The notes beneath the pieces are model-generated. The model saw nothing but the letters and a program-made list of their open reading frames with translations. It was not told the DNA's origin and searched no databases. The translations under genes and the position numbers were made by a program. Source: Campylobacter curvus (GTDB lineage: Bacteria > Campylobacterota > Campylobacteria > Campylobacterales > Campylobacteraceae). From it: a DNA stretch of 64,000 bases. The first letter of the stretch is position 1, and the number at the start of each line of letters is the position of its first letter. This document shows, in pieces, positions 18,579 through 28,585 of the stretch. The DNA is taken from the NCBI RefSeq assembly GCF_013372125.1, contig NZ_CP053826.1, forward strand, positions 124,001 through 188,000, given 5' to 3'.

Positions 18579-18778
18579 GGCTCTTTTATAATAAATCATT
18601 GATATTTGCTTCGCTTCTGCTTTGCAGTTGCAAACGAAGTGAAGTGTCTTGAAAAGCTGCGAGCAAAGCGAAGCAGAAACATCGGCGGTGATAAGCTCGC
18701 TAGTAAGGTTTGACTCGAATGCTGTTCGCATTCTCCTGCTTTGAAAGCTGAAAATCAATGAAATATTGTAGTAGAGCC
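18579..18778. repeat. Interspersed repeat copy A (MITE-like)
   Basis: A 200-base non-coding element between the tRNA cluster and pflA. Its ends are imperfect inverted repeats (GGCTCTTTTATAATA at the left, the complement of GGCTCTACTACAATA at the right; 20 of 25 bases match). They are the same ends as copy D at 41211-41402, including the inner block CATTGAT and the right-hand CTGAAAATCAATGAAATATTG. The middle carries its own inverted segments (GCTTCGCTTCTGC / GCGAAGCAGAA) and shares ATCGGCGGTGATA with the other copies. It has no plausible gene. The remaining bases of this gap show nothing else. Confidence 0.7.
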
Positions 18779-18818
18779 TTTTATTAAAGCGTTAATAAAT
18801 TTTTTGAAGCTGCAAATT

Positions 18819-21188
18819 TTACTTCACCATTCCAAGCTGTGCCTGGCACGCACTTTTATAAGCGCTCGTGAAATTCGAGCTCACGCACTCCTCAAGATAC
18901 GGCTTTGCAAGCTCGGGTCGTTTCATACGGATGTAAATTTCGCCTATTAAATTTAGCGCATGTAGCCTATCTTCGGGCTTTAGCTTCATATTTAGTATAA
19001 ATTTCGCCTCATCAAGCGCCTCGGCGAGATTGTCTATTTTGAGCGATGCGGACGCGTATGAGAAATTTAGCTTCGGTGAGAACGTATCTATCTTGACGCG
19101 AGTTTGCAGCTCGAGCGCCTTTTTAGCATAGGAGCTCACTATGGCGTAGTCGTTGCTGTTTAGCCCGTAGTCGCTTAGAGCTACGTAGGTTTCGATTATC
19201 TTAAAGTCCTGCCCGCGTAGCTGCTCGATCGCACTTAGCGTCGCGACCGCCTCCTCGAAGCGCTTTAGCTTTAATAGCGAGTAAAAGCGGTCAAACAGCA
19301 CCGGCGTCGGGTCGCTATACTCTACGCCAGCACCCAGTGAGAGCGCATCATTTGCCGCTTTTATGGTGGCTTCGTAGTCCTTTTGCTGATACAAAATTTT
19401 ACTTAAATTTACCAGCCACTCGACGCGATCCTCTAAATTTTCATCCTTGGCGTGAGATTTGGCGAGCGCTAAAGCCTCGTTATATCTAGCCGTCCTAAAA
19501 TAGCAGTTAAAAAGCTTGAACTGCGGGAGCGAAATTTTATCCACATCGTAGTTTTCGAGTAAATTTACGACCGCTTGGCAGTCATCGTCTATAAATCCCT
19601 GCTTGGCAAGCTCATACGCAGCCGTGTTTAAAAGCTCCATGCCTTGCGTTACGTTCATCTCCTTGACCGCGCTCGTATAGCTTAGCGCGTCAGCGTATCT
19701 GCGCTCTTTTATGTCTAGCGCGATCTGACTAATAAGCGCCTTTTTGCCGATGTCGGAGTCGCCGTATTTTTGCATGAGATCCGCGTAATGCTCGTGAAGC
19801 TTGGTCGAGTTGTCCTCTTTGACCTCGAAAAACAGTCCGTCCAGCGTTCTTGTGACCTCATCGACGTATTCGCCGTATTTAAACTCGTTTTCATAGCGTT
19901 TTAGGTATTCGTAGGCCTTTTTGGTGTCTTTCGTCTTGGCTAAATTTATACCGATGTTTTTTAGCGCCGTCTCGTAAAATTCGCTCTGGCGGTTACTGTT
20001 GTTTACGATGATCTCATAGATCCTGGCCGCGACATCCGGCATATTTTTACTCGCAAATACGTTGGCTAAATTCATAGCTCGTTGCGGGTTGTTCATAAAA
20101 AATTTCTCATTAGCGTTTAAAATTTTGATGATGAAATTTTTAGCCTCGTTGAATTTCTCTTTGTCGATATTGGCATCCACGAGCGCTAGCGCGGCGCGAC
20201 TGGCCACATCGACGTCGGCGGTATTGTAAAGCACGTTTTCATAAATTCCCATCGCTTCTTTTTGTTTGCCGAATCTATAAAGATAATCGGCGTAATCAAG
20301 CATCGTAAGCTTTGTGAATTTAGACTTTTCATGCTCGGCCATCAGGATATCTAGCATGTATTTGGCGTCGCTTGCTATGCCGTCTTTTAAATAAGCGCGG
20401 GCGATGAGGTAAAGTACTTCAGCATAGTTCTCATCGGACGGGAATTTACGTATCCAGGCCCTGCCTTCGCTCACCAGCTCGTTTGGCGTCACACCCTCAA
20501 ACTCGTCTGCATGCTCGAAAATTTTATCAAGCGCTCTTAGATGATAGAGTAAAAATTCGCTCGCAAAGAGGCTTTGAGGATGGCGCTGCATGGCTGTTTG
20601 CGTATCGTGAGCGACGTTTTCGTAAGAGCCGTTGTCGTAGGCTCTTTTTATGCTGATGTAAAGATCTATGTCGTTGCTGTCCATGCCCTCGATCGGTGCT
20701 TTGTTCAGATCGAGCGCTCCGATGCTAGGATAGAGCAAGTTGCTAAAATCCGGTGCGAAATTTAGCCCGTTTGGCTTTATTTTGTCAAATTCTCTTAAAT
20801 TTGGATCGATGATGATGCTAAAGTGCTTTGATATCGTGCTACTTGAGTTATAGACCTTGTTGCTGTCATATAGCTCGATGGGGATATTCAGCAGTCTGGA
20901 ATTCGCCTTTGGTAAAACGATGATAAAAAGCTTGCCGTCTTGTTTTTTGTATTTTATATCCATCAGCGGAAGCACGGTGTCCTCGATATGAGGCAAGATC
21001 CCGTCGTCTAGCATACAAACGTATCGCTTCGTGTCGTAGGCTAAAATTTGCTCCACGCACTCGAATTCTTTTTCGTCGCTTAGTTGAAGCACGCTATATG
21101 GCTTGCCGCTTTGCGCGCCGCTGTTTAAACTGAGATTAAAAGCTAGCAAAAATATCGGAAAAAATAAAATCGATAAGGCTTTTTTCAT
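18819..21188 (-). CDS. pflA: Flagellar motor scaffold protein PflA (TPR-rich, exported)
   Basis: A 789-residue protein with a signal peptide (KKALSILFFPIFLLAFNLSL) followed by a beta-rich N-terminal part and a long array of helical TPR-like repeats from about residue 180 to the end (for example YLIARAYLKDGIASDAKYML, ALNLIGEIYIRMKRPELAKP). Length, signal peptide and its place directly downstream of nuoN match PflA of C. jejuni. There it is part of the periplasmic disk scaffold of the flagellar motor and is needed for rotation. It starts 29 bases after nuoN and is likely transcribed with the nuo operon. Confidence 0.85.
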   Translation of the reverse strand: MKKALSILFFPIFLLAFNLSLNSGAQSGKPYSVLQLSDEKEFECVEQILAYDTKRYVCMLDDGILPHIEDTVLPLMDIKYKKQDGKLFIIVLPKANSRLLNIPIELYDSNKVYNSSSTISKHFSIIIDPNLREFDKIKPNGLNFAPDFSNLLYPSIGALDLNKAPIEGMDSNDIDLYISIKRAYDNGSYENVAHDTQTAMQRHPQSLFASEFLLYHLRALDKIFEHADEFEGVTPNELVSEGRAWIRKFPSDENYAEVLYLIARAYLKDGIASDAKYMLDILMAEHEKSKFTKLTMLDYADYLYRFGKQKEAMGIYENVLYNTADVDVASRAALALVDANIDKEKFNEAKNFIIKILNANEKFFMNNPQRAMNLANVFASKNMPDVAARIYEIIVNNSNRQSEFYETALKNIGINLAKTKDTKKAYEYLKRYENEFKYGEYVDEVTRTLDGLFFEVKEDNSTKLHEHYADLMQKYGDSDIGKKALISQIALDIKERRYADALSYTSAVKEMNVTQGMELLNTAAYELAKQGFIDDDCQAVVNLLENYDVDKISLPQFKLFNCYFRTARYNEALALAKSHAKDENLEDRVEWLVNLSKILYQQKDYEATIKAANDALSLGAGVEYSDPTPVLFDRFYSLLKLKRFEEAVATLSAIEQLRGQDFKIIETYVALSDYGLNSNDYAIVSSYAKKALELQTRVKIDTFSPKLNFSYASASLKIDNLAEALDEAKFILNMKLKPEDRLHALNLIGEIYIRMKRPELAKPYLEECVSSNFTSAYKSACQAQLGMVK

Positions 21189-21217
21189 GCCGACATTATA
21201 GCTAAGTTTTGCATTTT

Positions 21218-22708
21218 TTAAAATCCGGCCGCCGAAACGAAATACCCGATATATCCTAGTATGGGCTGGGCCAGTAAAAAGGCGAAAACAGTGCCTATGA
21301 CGGCTATGCCGACGATGACTTTAAGCGCCATGGAGACGTTTGCGACGTATAAATTTTTATCAGTCACTACGGGCTCTTTTAAAAACATATAGACTATGAG
21401 CTTTAGGTAATAATATATCGCGATGGCGGAATTTAGCATGATGATGGCGCTAAGGACTATGTAGCCGGAATTTATGAGAGAGCTTAGCAAAAACATCTTT
21501 CCCCAAAATACGCTAAAAGGCGGGATGCCCGCTAGTGCGACCATAAAGATCGCCATTATCACGGCGTAGCTTGGTAAAATTTTGATCAGTCCTGCAAATT
21601 TCTCGAACGGATGCTTGAAGCGCTTGTCCCAGCAGACCTTGTCGTCGCATCTTGCTACCCAAAGCATCGCGAATGCGCCTAAATTTGCAAAGACGAACAT
21701 GATCCAGTAAAAAAACAGCGCTATATTTGCATGCGTATCGCCGACGACTAGCGCGCAAAGCACGACACCAGCATGCGCTATGGAGCTAAAAGCCAGCATG
21801 CGCTTGACATCTCTTTGCACCAAAGCCATGATGTTTGCAAGGCTCATCGTAGCTACTGCGACGATGTAAAGCATGTCTTTGACCCAGAGCATCCCTGAAG
21901 TGCTTAGCATCTCAAAAAAGCGTAGAGCCACGATAAAGCCCGCGACCTTCGGCACTATAGACATATAGCCTGCCAGCGGAGCGTTTGAGCCTTCATAAAC
22001 GTCAGGCACCCATGTGTGAAAAGGGATCAAAGATAGCTTAAAGCCGATAGCCGAGGCTATGAATACGCAGCCAATCAGCGCCGTGAGGCTTTGCTGGAGG
22101 TTGAAATTTTTGATAGATTGCCCGATCTGCGCGAGGTCAATCGAACCTCCCGTCAGGTAAAGCATCGCGACGCCAAACGCAAAAAAGCCCGCAGAGAGTG
22201 AGCCCATCGTGAAGTATTTTATCGCCGCTTCTATGCTTTTGGCCTTGTTATGAAGGGCGATGAGCGTATAAAGCGCCAGCGAGCTGGTCTCAAGCCCGAT
22301 AAAGATGAGAAGCAGGTTGTTTGAGCTCACCATAAACTCAAAACCAGCGATCATAAACAAAAACAGCGCATAGTATTCGGCGATGGTGTATTCAAAATAC
22401 TCCTTGGTGCTAAGCGCTAAAGGTATGAAAAGGGCTGAAGCCAGCAAGATGATGAGCTGAGAGACTAGTGAGATGCCATCTACTAAGAGCATATCAAAAA
22501 AGCTAACGCTAAGCCCGTGAAAATCAAGCACGAGCCCCACGTTCACAAATATCGCAATGATGCAAAACACCGAGTAAAAGCTGCGCGAGAGATCCTTTTT
22601 TATCACGCCTACGCAAAGGATGAACAGTGCGAAAACTATCATGCTAAGCATCGGTGCGACCGAAGATATCGAAAGCTCGCTCATATTTAGCTGCGCCATC
22701 TCGTTCAT
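21218..22708 (-). CDS. nuoN: NADH-quinone oxidoreductase-like subunit N
   Basis: A 496-residue antiporter-like proton-pumping subunit of the complex I membrane arm, with about 14 hydrophobic helices. The characteristic LSAGFFAFGVAMLYLTGG and KLSLIPFHTWVPDVYEG segments carry the conserved lysines and the discontinuous-helix region. Overlap of four bases with nuoM. The start chosen gives MNEMAQLNMSEL; internal Met residues a few codons later are possible alternatives. Confidence 0.95.
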   Translation of the reverse strand: MNEMAQLNMSELSISSVAPMLSMIVFALFILCVGVIKKDLSRSFYSVFCIIAIFVNVGLVLDFHGLSVSFFDMLLVDGISLVSQLIILLASALFIPLALSTKEYFEYTIAEYYALFLFMIAGFEFMVSSNNLLLIFIGLETSSLALYTLIALHNKAKSIEAAIKYFTMGSLSAGFFAFGVAMLYLTGGSIDLAQIGQSIKNFNLQQSLTALIGCVFIASAIGFKLSLIPFHTWVPDVYEGSNAPLAGYMSIVPKVAGFIVALRFFEMLSTSGMLWVKDMLYIVAVATMSLANIMALVQRDVKRMLAFSSIAHAGVVLCALVVGDTHANIALFFYWIMFVFANLGAFAMLWVARCDDKVCWDKRFKHPFEKFAGLIKILPSYAVIMAIFMVALAGIPPFSVFWGKMFLLSSLINSGYIVLSAIIMLNSAIAIYYYLKLIVYMFLKEPVVTDKNLYVANVSMALKVIVGIAVIGTVFAFLLAQPILGYIGYFVSAAGF

Positions 22709-24225
22709 CGCTCGCTCCTTGCTGAATTTGGCCGTGAAATTTTGTCTTTATCATCCTGCAAAACGGCTCGCTTTTGCATTTTTGAGATGATATTTTGCGT
22801 GCTGATATCAATCGGCTTTAGGAGGAAATTTGGATACACTCCAAGCGCGATGACTAGCAAGCAAAGCGGCACGATAGCGATGAGCTCTTTAAAATTTAGA
22901 TCCTTTAGGGCTAAATTTCGCTCGTTTTTGCACTCTCCAAAAAATACTCTGCGATATAAGCTCAGCATATAAATAGCGCCTACTATTATGCCTATGCCCC
23001 CAAAAAACGCAAACACCGCGTTTGTTTTAAATACCCCAAGTAAGCTTAAAAACTCGCCCACAAAGCCTATCGTAAGCGGCAGTCCGATACTGCCTAGTAA
23101 GATGACGCCAAATATAAGCGCAAAGCGAGGCATAACATGAGCCAGCCCGCCAAATTCGGTTATCAGCTTCGTATGGCGCCTGTCATATATCATGCCTACC
23201 AGTAAAAACAGCGCACCGCTAACTATGCCGTGGCTGATCATCAAAAATATCGCCCCTGCGATACCGATGGAATTTAGCGAGAAAATTCCAAGTATTATGA
23301 CGCCCATGTGCGAGATCGAGCTATAGGCGATCACCTGCTTCATATCATCTTGCGCGTATGCGATGAGTGCGGTATAGACGACCATTATGACGCCAAGCGT
23401 GCAAAGGACGCCGTAAAGCTGGACGCTAGCGTCCGCAAAGAGTGGCAAACAAAGCCTGACAAAGCCGTAAGTGCCCATCTTTAAAAGCACCGCCGCAAGC
23501 AGCACCGAGCCTATGGTAGGAGCCTGTCCGTGTGCGTAAGGAAGCCAGGTATGAAACGGAAACATCGGCGTTTTTACGGCAAACGCAAATGCAAACGCTA
23601 CAAACAGCCAGATCTGCACATCTTTTGAGAGCTCCAGGCCGTACCAGTCAAGCAGACTAAAGCTCCATGCGCCGCTTGATTTGAAATTTAGATACGCCAT
23701 GAAAATGATGCCTATCAGCATAAAAACCGAGCCTAAAAACGTATAGATGAAAAATTTCACCGCAGCGTAGATCCTCTTGCCGCTGCCCCAAGCACCGATG
23801 ATATAAAGCATCGGAAGCAAGCTAAGCTCCCAAAATAGATAAAACATTATCATATCAAGGCTGGCAAACACGCCCATCATCGTCATCTCTAAAAACAGCA
23901 CGCTGATGATAAGATGCTTTAAATTTTCTTTGACGCTAAGTGCAAAGAGCGCTACCAGGCTCATAAACGCGCTCATTACGATGAGGCTTAGCGAGATCGC
24001 GTCTACGCCGACAAGATAGCTTATGCCAAGTGTAGGTAGTAGTGCGCTTTGACTCATGAGCTCAAACTCATACGCCCCAAAATCCGCCCGAAACCACGCG
24101 AAAAGAGTCAGGATGAGCTCTATGAAAGCTATGCTCACTCCGTAAAATTTTATGCTTCGCTCCTCGATCAAAAAGCCTAGCATCGCGCCGATAGCGGGGA
24201 AAAATATGATTAGCGTGAGCATCAT
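22705..24225 (-). CDS. nuoM: NADH-quinone oxidoreductase-like subunit M
   Basis: A 506-residue antiporter-like subunit. MFYLFWELSLLPMLYIIGAW is the conserved helix with the essential glutamate and KTPMFPFHTWLPYAHGQAP the conserved lysine/histidine segment. Its C-terminus is extended by a polar cytoplasmic tail (KDKISRPNSARSER). Overlaps both neighbours by four bases, so nuoL-M-N are co-translated. Confidence 0.95.
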   Translation of the reverse strand: MMLTLIIFFPAIGAMLGFLIEERSIKFYGVSIAFIELILTLFAWFRADFGAYEFELMSQSALLPTLGISYLVGVDAISLSLIVMSAFMSLVALFALSVKENLKHLIISVLFLEMTMMGVFASLDMIMFYLFWELSLLPMLYIIGAWGSGKRIYAAVKFFIYTFLGSVFMLIGIIFMAYLNFKSSGAWSFSLLDWYGLELSKDVQIWLFVAFAFAFAVKTPMFPFHTWLPYAHGQAPTIGSVLLAAVLLKMGTYGFVRLCLPLFADASVQLYGVLCTLGVIMVVYTALIAYAQDDMKQVIAYSSISHMGVIILGIFSLNSIGIAGAIFLMISHGIVSGALFLLVGMIYDRRHTKLITEFGGLAHVMPRFALIFGVILLGSIGLPLTIGFVGEFLSLLGVFKTNAVFAFFGGIGIIVGAIYMLSLYRRVFFGECKNERNLALKDLNFKELIAIVPLCLLVIALGVYPNFLLKPIDISTQNIISKMQKRAVLQDDKDKISRPNSARSER

Positions 24226-26063
24226 GCGCCTCCTGCGAGCAAAAATATAAAGCTTAAAAGTATCGCAAAGCCAGCGACCATGAGGCGTAGCATACGCGTG
24301 AGCTCGCCGCTTTGCATTTTATTCGCGTTAAATGCGAAGGCGTTTATCAGCTTTGAGATGCCGTCGACGCTCTTATCGATGACGGCTTCGTCCATTTTGC
24401 GGCAAAATTTAGCCGCTTTGGTGTAGTTTTTGATGACGAATCTATCGTAAAATTTTGGTATGAAATAGGCATTTTGTAAAATTTTATAAATTTTTAGTTC
24501 GCCAAGCTCCTCTTTGAATATTTGCTTTTTATAGGCAAATATCGTAAACAGCGTGCTAAGCGTGATCGATATCAGCGTGAGCAAGATGAGCGTGACCTCA
24601 CTTTCATACTCTAAATTTAGCTCAAATTTTGGCAGCACGGAGGACAAAGCCAGGCTAAGATCGCTTCCAAACCAGCCAGATATCAGCGCGAGCACGCCAA
24701 GCACGCCCATAGCCGTAAGCATGAAATTTTTAGCCTCATGCGGATGAAATTTAAATTTAGCCTCGCCAAAAAATACCAGCATAAGTAGCCTGAAGCTATA
24801 AAACGCCGTCATCAGCGCGCCTGCAAAAAGCACTACCCAGAGTATGTATCCGCCGTTTGCAAAGGCGACTTCTAAAATTTTATCTTTCGAGAAAAAGCCC
24901 GCAAACGGGTAAAATCCCGCCAAAGCGACCGAGCCGATAGCCATCAAAACGGCCGTAGGCTTCATAAATTTATAAAGTCCGCCCATTTTTTTGATGTCAA
25001 GCTCGTCTCTCATCGCGTGCATCACGTTGCCAGCGCCCAAAAACAGAAGCGACTTGAAAAAAGCGTGCGTCATCAGGTGAAAGAGCGCGACCCAATACGC
25101 CCCAAGCCCCGCTGCGACGAACATATATCCAAGCTGCGAGAGTGTGGAGTAGGCGATGATCTTTTTTAGATCGTTATGCACGAGTGCGATGGAGGCCGCA
25201 AAGACCGCCACGAATGCGCCAAGATAGGCGATAAAGGTCGAAATTTCAGGCGCTTGAGCAAATATGGCGTTAGCGCGCACGACCAGATACACACCCGCTG
25301 TCACCATCGTCGCTGCGTGGATGAGCGCGGAGACGGGAGTCGGGCCCTCCATGGCGTTTGCCAGCCAGGTATGAAACGGAAACTGCGCGCTTTTACCCAT
25401 CGCGCCGATAAACAAAAACGCCGCGATGAAATTTAGCGCCTGATGGCTGACAGTCGGCGCGTCCGCAAAGACATCGCTAAATTTTAGCGAGCCAAATTCT
25501 TTGAATATAAAAAATATGCCAAGCAGTATGCCAAGATCGGCTATCCTATTCATCACGAAAGCCTCGTTGGCCGCGGCGTTGGCGCTAGATCTTTGATACC
25601 AAAAACCAATAAGTAGCCACGAGCAAAGCCCTACGCCCTCCCAGCCGATGAAAAGCCCTACGAAGTTGTCGCTCATGACTAAAAACATCATGCAAAAGAC
25701 GAAAAGCCCAAGATAGCTGAAATACCGGTTGAAGCCATCGTCTTTGCCCATGTAGCCGATCGAGTAGATATGCACTATCGTTGAGACCACGCCCACTACG
25801 CACATCATCGTAGCGCTCACGGCATCGATCGTAAAGCCGAAATTCAGCCTCAGCCCGTCGACCCAGATGAAGTCTTTCAGTAAAATTTGTATCGGCGTGC
25901 CGTCAAATACTATCGTCGCTTGCATCAGCGAGGCGGTAGCGCTGCAAAGTATGAGGAAAGAGCAGACCAGCCCCACGAAATTTAGCCTTTTTGCGTGCGA
26001 CAAGGCGGCGGCGAAAATGAAGCTAAGAAGCGGGAAAAATAAAGATATGCAAAATAGCGCCAT
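24222..26063 (-). CDS. nuoL: NADH-quinone oxidoreductase-like subunit L
   Basis: The 613-residue distal antiporter-like subunit with the conserved core (FIGWEGVGLCSWLLIGFW, KSAQFPFHTWLANAMEGP, ALIHAATMVTAGVYL) and the long C-terminal part that forms the lateral helix along the membrane arm in complex I. It starts one base before nuoK ends on this strand. Length is normal for the family. Confidence 0.96.
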   Translation of the reverse strand: MALFCISLFFPLLSFIFAAALSHAKRLNFVGLVCSFLILCSATASLMQATIVFDGTPIQILLKDFIWVDGLRLNFGFTIDAVSATMMCVVGVVSTIVHIYSIGYMGKDDGFNRYFSYLGLFVFCMMFLVMSDNFVGLFIGWEGVGLCSWLLIGFWYQRSSANAAANEAFVMNRIADLGILLGIFFIFKEFGSLKFSDVFADAPTVSHQALNFIAAFLFIGAMGKSAQFPFHTWLANAMEGPTPVSALIHAATMVTAGVYLVVRANAIFAQAPEISTFIAYLGAFVAVFAASIALVHNDLKKIIAYSTLSQLGYMFVAAGLGAYWVALFHLMTHAFFKSLLFLGAGNVMHAMRDELDIKKMGGLYKFMKPTAVLMAIGSVALAGFYPFAGFFSKDKILEVAFANGGYILWVVLFAGALMTAFYSFRLLMLVFFGEAKFKFHPHEAKNFMLTAMGVLGVLALISGWFGSDLSLALSSVLPKFELNLEYESEVTLILLTLISITLSTLFTIFAYKKQIFKEELGELKIYKILQNAYFIPKFYDRFVIKNYTKAAKFCRKMDEAVIDKSVDGISKLINAFAFNANKMQSGELTRMLRLMVAGFAILLSFIFLLAGGA

Positions 26064-26064
26064 T

Positions 26065-26367
26065 TCAGTCCCTCATATTATTCATCGAGCTTAGCTCTAT
26101 GCTGCCCGTCTTTTTATACCAAAGTATCAGCAGCCCAAGCCCCACTGCGACCTCGCTCGCTGCGACTGCGACGATGAAAAGCGCAAAAATTTGCCCCGTG
26201 ATGTCGTTATAAAATTTAGATATCGCAGCCAGCGCGACGTTTGCGGCATTTAGTAAAATTTCACTCGAGAAAAAGAGCATTATGAGGTTGTTTCGCTTCA
26301 TTATGCCGATGAGTCCTAAAACAAACATCAGCGCGGCTACGACCAGATAGTGTGAAAGCGTGATCAT
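26065..26367 (-). CDS. nuoK: NADH-quinone oxidoreductase-like subunit K
   Basis: A 100-residue, three-helix membrane subunit. The middle helix NNLIMLFFSSEILLNAANVALA carries the conserved membrane glutamate (SSEILLNA) and the third AAASEVAVGLG-like region the second one, both part of the proton pathway. Coupled to nuoJ by a four-base overlap. Confidence 0.95.
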   Translation of the reverse strand: MITLSHYLVVAALMFVLGLIGIMKRNNLIMLFFSSEILLNAANVALAAISKFYNDITGQIFALFIVAVAASEVAVGLGLLILWYKKTGSIELSSMNNMRD

Positions 26368-26897
26368 AGCAGCTCCTGTGTCTGGCTTTTGATGTCCATC
26401 TTTTTATGCACGAGCACGATACCAGCGACCATCGCTACTAGCAGCATGATGGCTGTCAGCTCAAAGGCGATTAGGTATTTGCCAAAGAGCATGAGGCCGA
26501 TGAGCTCGATATTGCCAAGCTCTTGCGCGCTTTGCTGTGCGGCTAAATTTTGACCTATCACAGGGCTTGAAAACACGATGACTAAAAGTAGCGCGATAAA
26601 CACGCTAAGCGTGTAGATAAGGCGCTTTGAAGCTAGCGAATAGCTCTCGTTCACATCGCGGCTAATGTCAAAAAACATCATACTAAAGGCGTAAAGCACC
26701 ATCACGGCGCCCGTATAGACGATGATCTGAACGACGCCTAAAAACTCCGCTCCTAGCAAGAAAAATAGCGCGCAGATGAATATCATGCCCCCGGCCAGCG
26801 CGCTCATCGCGTGAAGGACGTTTTTACTAAATACGCTCACGCCAAAGCAGCCAAGGCTGAGCGCACTAAAGAGATAAAAGGCGATGGCTTCATACAT
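26364..26897 (-). CDS. nuoJ: NADH-quinone oxidoreductase-like subunit J
   Basis: A 177-residue membrane subunit with five hydrophobic helices; [19 protein letters not shown] is the characteristic TM3 containing the conserved Tyr and the pi-bulge region. It overlaps nuoI by eight bases and nuoK by four. Confidence 0.94.
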   Translation of the reverse strand: MYEAIAFYLFSALSLGCFGVSVFSKNVLHAMSALAGGMIFICALFFLLGAEFLGVVQIIVYTGAVMVLYAFSMMFFDISRDVNESYSLASKRLIYTLSVFIALLLVIVFSSPVIGQNLAAQQSAQELGNIELIGLMLFGKYLIAFELTAIMLLVAMVAGIVLVHKKMDIKSQTQELL

Positions 26898-27585
26898 CTT
26901 GGCTCTCCTTGTTCGCTTTCTCGTCCGCTTCTTTGGCGTTTAAATTTAGCGCCCGTGCGCTTGCGGTCGGAATTTCGTCCGTTTCATCTAAATTTTCATC
27001 CTCCAAGTAGGCGTTTGGATTTTGCTTCACGAGCGCGTCCGCATTTGGCGGTAGGCTTCCGTAGCCTTCAAATTCCACTTGCTCGCTTAAATTTTTATCT
27101 TTCGTCAAAAAGTCGTCTTTCATGCCAAAATACGCCCTTTGTTCGCTTGCAAATTCGTATCGGTCACCGTGGACGATGGCAAGCTCGGGGCAAACATCCG
27201 CACAAAATCCGCAATACACGCATCTGCCTAAATTTATCGAGTATTTTAGCGTCACTTTGCGGCCGTTTTCATCAAGCGCCGTTTGCATCGCGATGCAGTT
27301 GCTGACGCAAATTTTCTCGCACAGCCCGCATCCTATGCACCGCTCGTTTTCGCTCTCTATAAACCTCATCAGCCTATGCACGCCCCTATATCTAGCGTCA
27401 AGCTCTATCTTTTGCAAGGGGTATTTTAGGGTGTGCGACTTTGTAAAAAGCATCTCGCGCAAGACTACCCAAAGTCCGGTGAATAGCTCGCTTTTAAAGG
27501 TGCGCGAGATAAAGCGCTTGAATTTATCAAAATTCGTATCGACACTCGCTCGTTCGTCTAATAAAATATATTTTTTCTCGGCCAT
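26890..27585 (-). CDS. nuoI: NADH-quinone oxidoreductase-like subunit I (2x[4Fe-4S])
   Basis: A 231-residue ferredoxin-like subunit of the peripheral arm. Two cluster motifs are visible: [11 protein letters not shown] followed by a distal Cys, and [15 protein letters not shown]. They hold clusters N6a and N6b on the path to NuoB. The C-terminal ~60 residues are acidic and longer than in E. coli NuoI, as seen in campylobacters. Confidence 0.95.
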   Translation of the reverse strand: MAEKKYILLDERASVDTNFDKFKRFISRTFKSELFTGLWVVLREMLFTKSHTLKYPLQKIELDARYRGVHRLMRFIESENERCIGCGLCEKICVSNCIAMQTALDENGRKVTLKYSINLGRCVYCGFCADVCPELAIVHGDRYEFASEQRAYFGMKDDFLTKDKNLSEQVEFEGYGSLPPNADALVKQNPNAYLEDENLDETDEIPTASARALNLNAKEADEKANKESQDV

Positions 27586-27592
27586 TTTTACC

Positions 27593-28585
27593 TCAAATCA
27601 ACGCTATGCCCGTTATCAGCACATTTACAAGCGCTAGCGGGAGTAAAATTTTCCAGCAAAGCACCATCAGCTGATCGGGCCTAAGATGTGGCCAAGCTGC
27701 GCGCGTCCAAAGGAAAAAGAAAAACACGCAGCTTGCCTTAAATATCATCATCAAGCCGCCGGGAACGAACCAAAACGAGTTGAACCCGCCTAAAAATATC
27801 AGCGTTATGACGATGCTTGAGGCGATCATGTTGGCGTATTCGCCGATGAAAAACATCGCCCAGCGCATGCCGCTATATTCGGTGCCGTATCCTGCGACTA
27901 TCTCGGTCTCGTTTTCGGTCAGACAAAACGGCGTACGGTTGCACTCGACAAAGCTCGCCATCAAAAACAGCACGAAAGCTAGCGGCTGCTTGAAAACGAA
28001 CCAGCCAAAGATGCCTTTTTGATAGTTATTTATGTCTATGAGCGAGAGCGAACCTGTTATCATGATGACGCTAAGTAGCGCCAGCCCAGAGACCACTTCA
28101 AAGCTTATTAGCCCCATCACGGCGCGTGCTGCGGCGATGAGGGCAAATTTATTGTAGCTAGCAAGCCCTGCCATAAGTGGCGAAAATGCGCACACCGAGG
28201 CTACGCCCATCACGTAAAGCACGCCTATATTGATATCAGCCAGTATCGGCCTGATCGTATGCCCGAAAAGCTCGAATTCCGGTAAAAACGGTATCGGTGC
28301 TAGCGCTGCAAACGCCGCGATAGCCGAGATCAGCGGCGCGATCAAAAATATAAAGCGGTTTGCATTTGCAGGCACGATGTCCTCTTTGGTAAAAAGCTTT
28401 ATCATATCGGCCACTATCTGCAAGACCCCGACCGGTCCGACCATATCAGGGCCGATACGGCGCTGCATATAGGCTAGCACCTTGCGCTCGGCGTATGTCG
28501 CTAGCCCCGCCAGGCACGCTATGACCGCCAGTATCACTACGGCTTTTATGAACGTTTCGATGATAAAAAATAGCCCCTCACTCAT
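27593..28585 (-). CDS. nuoH: NADH-quinone oxidoreductase-like subunit H
   Basis: A 330-residue membrane subunit that forms the quinone chamber with NuoB and NuoD. The conserved stretches [17 protein letters not shown] near the N-terminus and [20 protein letters not shown] in the second half (acidic residues of the E-channel) are present. It overlaps nuoG by eight bases. Confidence 0.96.
   Translation of the reverse strand: MSEGLFFIIETFIKAVVILAVIACLAGLATYAERKVLAYMQRRIGPDMVGPVGVLQIVADMIKLFTKEDIVPANANRFIFLIAPLISAIAAFAALAPIPFLPEFELFGHTIRPILADINIGVLYVMGVASVCAFSPLMAGLASYNKFALIAAARAVMGLISFEVVSGLALLSVIMITGSLSLIDINNYQKGIFGWFVFKQPLAFVLFLMASFVECNRTPFCLTENETEIVAGYGTEYSGMRWAMFFIGEYANMIASSIVITLIFLGGFNSFWFVPGGLMMIFKASCVFFFFLWTRAAWPHLRPDQLMVLCWKILLPLALVNVLITGIALI

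Noticed and set aside
18573-18758. 61-codon minus-strand open frame in repeat copy A
   Set aside because: It falls within the inverted-repeat element, has no ribosome binding site and no counterpart in the other copies.
27122-27637. 171-codon open frame antisense to nuoI
   Set aside because: Shadow frame; Ser/Leu-rich reading of the opposite strand of nuoI.
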